Shown here one piece after another: positions 6,474 through 11,199 of a stretch of 11,199 bases of DNA. How positions within the stretch are numbered: position 1 is the stretch's first letter; every line of letters begins with the position of its first letter. The notes under the pieces were generated by a model. That model ran no database searches. It saw nothing but the letters and a program-made list of their open reading frames with translations, and was not told where the DNA came from. Source of the stretch: Victivallales bacterium (GTDB taxonomy: Bacteria > Verrucomicrobiota > Lentisphaeria > Oligosphaerales > Oligosphaeraceae); NCBI GenBank assembly GCA_017458805.1, contig JAFTAC010000169.1, positions 1-11,199 on the forward strand. The letters run 5' to 3'. The translations under genes were made by a program, and so were the position numbers.

Positions 6474-7355
6474 CTAATACCTTTCAACCGAGCCGAAAAG
6501 GCGCATCTTGGCACGCATGGACTCGCGCATGGCTGCGTCGGGTTCGGCGCATGCGACTGCGAACCAGCAGGTCATCTGGCCTCGCTTGTTGAGGAAGTCG
6601 CGCATGGCCGTGTTCCAGGCGGCGGTGAGTTCCGAGTAGATGTTGACCTTGGCGATGCCTTCGGCGATGGCCTCCTGGAGCTGGTCGGCGGGAGTGCCGC
6701 TGCCTCCATGGAGCACTAGAGGCACATTGGTCGCGTCGCGCAGTTTTTTCAGGCGAGGAATATCCAGCTTCGGTGCGGAGATATAGACGCCGTGCGTGGT
6801 GCCGATGGAGACGGCCAGCGCATCCACATGCGTCTCCTCGATGAAGCGCACCACGGAATCGGGCTCTGTCAGCACGGTGTTGGCGTCCTTGAGCAAGCCG
6901 TTTTCGCTGCCGCCGTCCGCCGCGCCAGTTATGCCGCTGGCGACATGGCCGAGTTCGGCCTCGACGCCGATGCCGCGGTCATGCACCTTGCGTACAACTT
7001 CCGCGCAGAGCGAGGAGTTTTCGGCGAACTCCTTTGCGGAGGCGTCAAGCATGACGCTCTGATAGCCGATGTTGGCGCATTTCACGCAGGTCGCAATGTC
7101 GAGCGCATGGTCGAGATGCAGGCAGACAGGCACCTTTACCTGCTTGGCTGCGTAGATGGCGCTGTTGTACCAGTAGCCCAGCGAGGCCCCTTCGATGTCA
7201 ATCGGAAGCGAGGCCAGGATGATGGGCGAGCCCATCTCCTGAGCAACCTCGACCGCGCTTCGCATCATGGTGGTATTGGAAACATCGAACATGGGGACTG
7301 CATAGTGACGCTTCTGGGCGTCGGCCAGCATCTCCTGAAAACTGACAATAGCCAT
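6474..7355 (-). CDS. Class II (zinc) ketose-bisphosphate aldolase family protein
   Basis: This cytoplasmic aldolase reversibly cleaves a phosphorylated ketose to dihydroxyacetone phosphate and an aldehyde. At 293 residues it fits the fructose-/tagatose-bisphosphate aldolase (FbaA/GatY/KbaY) family. Visible motifs are HLDHA (80-84) with the probable catalytic Asp82 and zinc ligand His83, VEAELGHV (131-138), GTTHG (185-189) with His188, and VLHGGSG (214-220) with His216, giving the three expected zinc histidines. The N-terminal substrate segment reads PMFDVSNTT where relatives usually have a FNVNN-like sequence, and the late phosphate-site motif reads NIYSEL where relatives have NI.TEL or NIDTD, so the natural substrate may differ from fructose bisphosphate. 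It is last in the operon, 3 nt after the kinase stop; its AAGGAG (7366-7371) lies inside the kinase's final codons, 10 nt before the ATG. By context it should cleave the product of the adjacent kinase. The family is clear; the substrate is not. Confidence 0.88.
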   Translation of the reverse strand: MAIVSFQEMLADAQKRHYAVPMFDVSNTTMMRSAVEVAQEMGSPIILASLPIDIEGASLGYWYNSAIYAAKQVKVPVCLHLDHALDIATCVKCANIGYQSVMLDASAKEFAENSSLCAEVVRKVHDRGIGVEAELGHVASGITGAADGGSENGLLKDANTVLTEPDSVVRFIEETHVDALAVSIGTTHGVYISAPKLDIPRLKKLRDATNVPLVLHGGSGTPADQLQEAIAEGIAKVNIYSELTAAWNTAMRDFLNKRGQMTCWFAVACAEPDAAMRESMRAKMRLFGSVERY

Positions 7356-7358
7356 TGC

Positions 7359-8813
7359 TTAAAAACTCCTTATATGATTGGAAAAGTTCTTCCACAGTTT
7401 AAAACGCTCTGCGTATTGCGCTGCGCGTTCGGTCGAGGGCGTGACCTCGCGAATGACCTTCGGTGCAGGGATCTCAACGCTGTCCAATGCCAGAGCCGCC
7501 AGTGAAGCGGCCCCGCGGCAGCCCGCCTCCTTCACGCCGATGAGCGAAATAGGCATGTCGAGAATGTCGGCATGCAATTGAACAACCTCCTGCGAACGGA
7601 AGCCACCTCCCGTAGCGATGAGCTGCTCCAAGGCGATGTCGTTCTGCTGGAGCAGTTCCGCATTGAGCTTCATTTCCATCGCAACGCCCTCCAGAAGGGC
7701 TTTCAAGACGGTGCCTCTGCTGGTGTCGAAACGCCAGCCATAGAGGCAGCCAGGCGTTCTGTCATCGAAATAGGGCGTTCCCGAGGCGGTGAAATAGGGG
7801 ATGGCCAGAAGGTCGGTGGGGCCGTCTGGCATGTCGGCGAACATCTGCGCGTAGTCCTGCTTGGGGTCGCGTATGATTTCACGGATGAAATACTCGGCGA
7901 GGTTGCTGCCCGTCAGCGAATAGGCCACGGAGGCGTAGGTGCCTGGCCGTGCAAAGTCGTAGGTGCAGAGGTTGGAGGCGGCAAGTTCGTCGCTCAAGAC
8001 GGGGCCAGATAGGATGGGAACCATGCACTCGACGCTTCCAGCTGCGTACATCGCGCAGCCAGGGCGGCGTGCACCGCAGCCGTATGCGCCAATCACCTGG
8101 TCATGGCCGCCTGTCACCCAGCGCACATCGGGAGGCAGACCGAGTTCCGTCGCCACGTCGGGGCGCAGTGTGCCGCAGAGCGTACCGGAGGGCAGGGGGG
8201 CTGCCAGTTGATCGGCGGTGATGCCGCAAGCCTCCAGCAGTTCTGGAACCCATTGATGGTGGATGACATCGAAGAGCATCGTGCGGCCAGCCAGCGGATA
8301 GCCCATCACGGGACGGCCTGTCAGACGGTAGGCAAGCAGGTCTTCGAAGCAGAGGAAAAGACGCGAGCGGTTGAAGATGTCGGGCTGGTTCTCGCGCAGC
8401 CAGAGCAACTTGGCTATGGAGAACATGGCGGAGGCTGTGTGGCCTGTCTGACGGTAGAGGCGTTCAACTCCGTATTTTGCCGTAAAGGCGCGTATGGTCT
8501 CCGATGCGCGCGTGTCGCCAGAAATCATCGCGGGCGCAAGGATATTGCCATGGGCGTCCAATGGCGAGAAGGCCTCGCCCTGCGACGAACATGCCAGTGC
8601 CCGCACAGGGTCGGTGGCGCACACGGTTTTCGCACAGGAGGCAATCACCTTGAAGGCCCCCGCCATCACCTCGTTGCCGTCCAGCTCCATCCAGCCATGC
8701 TGGGGCTGTGTGTAGCGATAGGGGGAGGAGGCTTCGGCAAGCAGATTGCCTGCCGCATCGAACACCGTTGCTTTGACCTGGCTGGAGCCTATGTCGATTC
8801 CCAGGTAGCTCAT
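7359..8813 (-). CDS. FGGY-family carbohydrate kinase (xylulokinase-like)
   Basis: This 484-residue protein has the full length of FGGY sugar kinases, which phosphorylate a ketose or polyol with ATP in the cytoplasm. The N-terminal ATPase lobe starts with GIDIGSSQVKA (5-15), the phosphate loop. The lobes then continue through SGDTRA (98-103) and the segment GYPLAGRTMLFD (171-182). VTGGHDQVIGAYGCG (233-247) carries the predicted catalytic base Asp238, and ATGGGFRS (400-407) is the adenosine/phosphate-binding motif of the second lobe. The closest relatives by feel are xylulokinases, but FGGY members acting on L-fuculose, L-rhamnulose, xylulose and ribulose are hard to separate by eye. It sits between the isomerase (3 nt upstream) and the aldolase (3 nt downstream), so it should phosphorylate the ketose made by the isomerase. 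Only a modest GGA-type ribosome site precedes its ATG, which suggests translational coupling. Confidence 0.9.
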   Translation of the reverse strand: MSYLGIDIGSSQVKATVFDAAGNLLAEASSPYRYTQPQHGWMELDGNEVMAGAFKVIASCAKTVCATDPVRALACSSQGEAFSPLDAHGNILAPAMISGDTRASETIRAFTAKYGVERLYRQTGHTASAMFSIAKLLWLRENQPDIFNRSRLFLCFEDLLAYRLTGRPVMGYPLAGRTMLFDVIHHQWVPELLEACGITADQLAAPLPSGTLCGTLRPDVATELGLPPDVRWVTGGHDQVIGAYGCGARRPGCAMYAAGSVECMVPILSGPVLSDELAASNLCTYDFARPGTYASVAYSLTGSNLAEYFIREIIRDPKQDYAQMFADMPDGPTDLLAIPYFTASGTPYFDDRTPGCLYGWRFDTSRGTVLKALLEGVAMEMKLNAELLQQNDIALEQLIATGGGFRSQEVVQLHADILDMPISLIGVKEAGCRGAASLAALALDSVEIPAPKVIREVTPSTERAAQYAERFKLWKNFSNHIRSF

Positions 8814-8816
8814 GGT

Positions 8817-10214
8817 TTAGATTTCCGTCTTTTCGTAGCCGAGGTAGCGGGTGAAGGCTTCGTCAAGGGCGCGTTTCCAACGGCCAGGCGTCACGCTGAC
8901 GTGATGGCGGTAGCCGCCGTAGCCGATGGCGGTCAGCTTCCGCTGAAGGTTGTCGATGCGGGCCGCGCCGCCGCAGCCGAAGTAGCCTTCCCCAAGCGGA
9001 CGCTCGTCAAACGCGCCTTCGCCTGAATAGTAGCAGATCTTGCCGTCCTTGGTGGTGATGCTGGAGAAGGTGAAATCCATGGGGCGGATGAAGCCGACGT
9101 GGCAGCCATAGCCGCAGCCTGCGCCGAGGGACTTGGCGAACATCGGGTGGTCAACAATGTGGCCCTGGTTGCGCATCAGGCTGCGGGCGGTCGAGCCGCA
9201 GTGGAAGAGGATGCAGCTTTCTGGGTCGCCAGGGTAGTTGTTGTTCCAGTCAAGGCAGGCGGGGGCCTCGCCCGAGGCTGCGTGCAGAGCCAGCATGGCG
9301 ATGGCGTTGCACATGTCCAGCTCGCAGGCGGCTGGGATGCCACGGTCGTTGAGTTCGCCGAGAATCACGCAGGGCGTCAGCTTGAGGGTCTCCTGCAAGT
9401 CGCTCCAGCAGCGAAGGCCGATTGCGGAAAGCTCCTTCTCGGCAATCAGCTGGTCGATGGCCGCCGAGACCTTGGCAAGCTCCAGCAGCTTTGCAGCCGG
9501 CACGGCGGAAAAGTCGGAGTAGCTGTTGAAACGCGCCACTTTGGCGGTCACTTCGGGGGCGTTGTCGCGCAGTTTCTCCACGCGGACGAGCAGGTCGGAG
9601 TTGTCAAAAACCTCGGTCGTGATGCCGAACTTCTGCAGGGCGACCTCGTCGAAGCGGATGGTCTTGAAGAGGGTCGGGCGAGCGCCGATGGCGCCGATGC
9701 GGCAGCTGCGCAGAGCCTTGACGATGCGGCAGACGGCGGCAAACTCCTTCATCTGGGCGCCGAACTCCGCGTCGCGGGGGCTCAAGGTGTGGGGCGGCCA
9801 TGCCGTGAAGGGGATGCCGAACTGGGTGAATACGTCCATGATGGAGAACTTGCCGCAGAAGGCGTCGCGGCGGTGCAGAAAGTCCATTTTGTCGATTTCA
9901 TCGGGGTAGGCCAGGATGTAAATTGGAACATGTGCGTTCTTCAGTGCCTCGGACGCACCGTTTTCATCACCGAAGTTAGGCAGGACGAGTATCACTCCGT
10001 CGAACTTGCCCTCGTTCTTTTTCAGAAACTCCGCATAGACACGCCCCTCGGCTGCGGTTTCGACGGCCCCGAAGCGTGTTGCCTCGGGGGCGAGCGAAAT
10101 GGTGTCGATTCCAATTTGATGGAGGGCGTTTTCCGTCTCCTCGCGCGCTGCCGCGATGAGGGTTTCAGGGAAAAAGCCGCGATTGCCGAAGTAGAGTGCA
10201 AAGGTTGTTTTCAT
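8817..10214 (-). CDS. L-fucose/L-arabinose isomerase family protein (COG2407-like)
   Basis: The predicted product is 465 residues and belongs to the metal-dependent aldose-ketose isomerases related to FucI and AraA. The N-terminal half has the alternating strand-helix pattern of the substrate-binding domains (KTTFALYFGNRG, FDGVILVLPNF at 71-81). The C-terminal half has the family's signature stretches: GLRCW (266-270), LNDRGIPAACELD (288-300) with probable metal-site residues Glu298 and Asp300, LFHCG (336-340), and RHHVSVTPG (436-444) with the expected late histidine. I place the start at 10214: AGGAG at 10223-10227 lies 8 nt upstream, whereas an in-frame ATG at 10220 is too close to it and an earlier one at 10283 would overlap the promoter. 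It heads the tight isomerase-kinase-aldolase group. The true sugar could be fucose, arabinose, rhamnose-like or something rarer; family confidence is high, substrate confidence low. Confidence 0.87.
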   Translation of the reverse strand: MKTTFALYFGNRGFFPETLIAAAREETENALHQIGIDTISLAPEATRFGAVETAAEGRVYAEFLKKNEGKFDGVILVLPNFGDENGASEALKNAHVPIYILAYPDEIDKMDFLHRRDAFCGKFSIMDVFTQFGIPFTAWPPHTLSPRDAEFGAQMKEFAAVCRIVKALRSCRIGAIGARPTLFKTIRFDEVALQKFGITTEVFDNSDLLVRVEKLRDNAPEVTAKVARFNSYSDFSAVPAAKLLELAKVSAAIDQLIAEKELSAIGLRCWSDLQETLKLTPCVILGELNDRGIPAACELDMCNAIAMLALHAASGEAPACLDWNNNYPGDPESCILFHCGSTARSLMRNQGHIVDHPMFAKSLGAGCGYGCHVGFIRPMDFTFSSITTKDGKICYYSGEGAFDERPLGEGYFGCGGAARIDNLQRKLTAIGYGGYRHHVSVTPGRWKRALDEAFTRYLGYEKTEI

Positions 10215-10222
10215 CGTCATGT

Positions 10223-10227
10223 CTCCT
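10223..10227 (-). promoter_or_regulatory. Ribosome-binding site that fixes the isomerase start
   Basis: AGGAG on the minus strand is 8 nt from the ATG at 10212-10214 (MKTTF...). It is only 2 nt from the in-frame ATG at 10218-10220 and lies downstream of the ATG at 10281-10283, so only the 10214 start has proper spacing. Confidence 0.75.
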
Positions 10228-10254
10228 GAAAGGTTTGTATATGAAATCGAACTT

Positions 10255-10283
10255 AATATATTCCTTGGGGTTAAAATAGTCAA
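10255..10283 (-). promoter_or_regulatory. Sigma-70-like promoter in front of the isomerase
   Basis: On the minus strand TTGACT (10278-10283) and TATATT (10255-10260) are 17 nt apart, a near-consensus pair, predicting a start near 10248 and a leader of about 34 nt. It lies wholly in the 76-nt gap and begins only 7 nt after the hydrolase stop codon. It would let the isomerase, kinase and aldolase be transcribed independently of the hydrolase. No clear operator is visible; TATAT and ATATA half-sites flank 10238-10260 but the arms between them match poorly. Confidence 0.6.
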
Positions 10284-10290
10284 GTAAGTA

Positions 10291-11199
10291 CTATGGTGCG
10301 ATTAGCTTAAGCAGTGCGGTGTCGCCTGGCTTCAGGTCAATGGTGAAGTGGCCTTGCAGGTTCGGGTAGGCTGCGCCTGTGGTGAAATCAACCAGTTGGC
10401 GAGCCTTGACGGGAAGCGTCACGTGGCGGGGACCTGGGGCGTCGCATGCGACGATGGCGAGGTATTCGCCATCGAAGACCACGCGGTCGCGTGTGTCGAG
10501 GAAGGGTGTGCATCCAGCGTCGCGCAGAAGATTCTGCATTGTGACGCCCGTGCTGTCAAAGGTCGGCAGGATTATGGAAGTGCCCTTGGCGACCCTTTTG
10601 CGGGCGGCGGCGACGCCGCCGTTGAGATAGCGTCCAAGAACCTCCACGTCAGCGTCCGTCACAGCAAAGACCTCCGTGTCGAGGCAGGCGCGTTCGCCAA
10701 TTGGGCGCGAGGCGTTGTCCAGATAAAACAGCGGGGCTCCGAAGGGGAGCTGGCGGAAGGTCATTTTCGTCAAGGCGTTCATTCCTTCCAGTCCGCCATG
10801 CTGCCCGTAGCCAGGCGCATAAAGGAAAATGGCGGTCTTGCCGGCTGCATAGACCTTTTCCTCCAGCAGTTTTGCCAGCCGTTCGTTCTTGCGCCAGGCG
10901 TTCTGGAAATAGAGCACCTTGTAGAGGGAAAGGTCAAGCGTGAAGATGTCCTCCAGCTCGAACAGGTCGTAAGGCACACTTGCAAGTGCCAGCCCTTTCT
11001 GCGCCTCTGCTGCGAGAGTGAAGGGGCGGTTGTGTCCCCAGCGGTTGTCGTTGAGCGCAACGCCATCCACATATTTCTCGTCGAAGAACATGGCCACCTC
11101 GGGCTGCCACGTCACATTCTTCTGCTGCTGCTCATTGTAGAGTTCGCGCATTTTCTTGAAGTCCTGCTGGAAGCAGGGATTGTCATACCATCCGCCCCC
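10291..11199 (-). CDS. Glycoside hydrolase-like protein, C-terminal part (beta-galactosidase trimerisation-like domain), start outside window
   Basis: The frame stays open to the right edge, so only the last 302 residues are seen and the gene begins upstream. Before the internal methionine at 11151 the frame reads GGGWYDNPCFQQDFKK, which resembles the end of a (beta/alpha)8 catalytic barrel (GGWYxNP). After it comes an alpha/beta domain: EVAMFFDEKYVDG, LASVPYDLFELEDIF, YKVLYFQNAWRKNE and KTAIFLYAPGYG. This order of 'DE', 'P.D.....D', 'YK...F.NA' and 'LYAPGY' is typical of the glutamine-amidotransferase-like domain called the beta-galactosidase trimerisation domain in GH42-like enzymes. The final 80 residues read as a small beta-sandwich. 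The catalytic residues would lie in the missing part, so neither linkage nor substrate can be given. It lies 76 nt upstream of the isomerase on the same strand, which suggests that it releases the sugar the operon consumes. Confidence 0.65.
   Translation of the reverse strand, partial: GGGWYDNPCFQQDFKKMRELYNEQQQKNVTWQPEVAMFFDEKYVDGVALNDNRWGHNRPFTLAAEAQKGLALASVPYDLFELEDIFTLDLSLYKVLYFQNAWRKNERLAKLLEEKVYAAGKTAIFLYAPGYGQHGGLEGMNALTKMTFRQLPFGAPLFYLDNASRPIGERACLDTEVFAVTDADVEVLGRYLNGGVAAARKRVAKGTSIILPTFDSTGVTMQNLLRDAGCTPFLDTRDRVVFDGEYLAIVACDAPGPRHVTLPVKARQLVDFTTGAAYPNLQGHFTIDLKPGDTALLKLIAP

Noticed and set aside
9099..10229. Plus-strand open frame of 376 codons opposite the isomerase
   Set aside because: Antisense shadow of a recognisable enzyme; composition without domain signals.
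10215..10283. Longer isomerase N-terminus beginning at the ATG at 10281-10283
   Set aside because: The extension would be translated from within the promoter region and lacks a ribosome site; the ATG at 10214 has AGGAG at proper spacing and begins with the family's usual strand.
1..11199. CRISPR arrays, tRNA or rRNA genes, insertion sequences and phage attachment sites
   Set aside because: I looked for regularly spaced repeats, transposase-like products, terminal inverted repeats and RNA-gene-like stretches and saw none.

Overview
All seven protein genes that I can support lie on the minus strand, so transcription runs from high to low coordinates. The coding sequence is GC-rich and the intergenic gaps are AT-rich. 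A glycan-degrading sugar operon beside type III secretion (T3S)-type chaperones around a giant helical protein fits a PVC-superphylum bacterium, with Lentisphaerota/Victivallis-like or Kiritimatiellota-like gut bacteria as my best guess. That assignment is inference from gene content and protein style; no marker gene is present.

Region A (about 6474 to the right edge) is a sugar catabolic operon. In transcription order it holds the C-terminal part of a glycoside hydrolase with a beta-galactosidase-trimerisation-like domain (cut by the window edge), an L-fucose/L-arabinose-type isomerase (COG2407-like), an FGGY sugar kinase, and a zinc-dependent class II aldolase of the fructose/tagatose-bisphosphate aldolase family. 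The last three are separated by only 3 nt each. A strong sigma-70-like promoter sits between the hydrolase and the isomerase. The implied route is release of a sugar, isomerisation to a ketose, phosphorylation, and cleavage to triose phosphate plus an aldehyde. The substrate cannot be read from the sequence.

Region B (about 578 to 6320) is the most unusual part. A 145-aa CesT-like chaperone, a 1539-aa protein of no family I recognise, and a second CesT-like 132-aa chaperone follow one another behind a clear promoter with a leader of about 147 nt. I read the large protein as a candidate T3S substrate bracketed by two dedicated chaperones. A perfect 8-bp inverted repeat upstream of the giant gene buries its only strong Shine-Dalgarno-like sequence, and the giant gene's stop overlaps the second chaperone's start by one base (TGATG). 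No secretion apparatus gene lies in the window.

Region C (1 to 577) has no convincing gene. It holds a strong GC-rich palindrome downstream of the last chaperone, a possible short plus-strand RNA of about 60 nt, and a promoter plus Shine-Dalgarno sequence for a further minus-strand gene that begins just outside the left edge.
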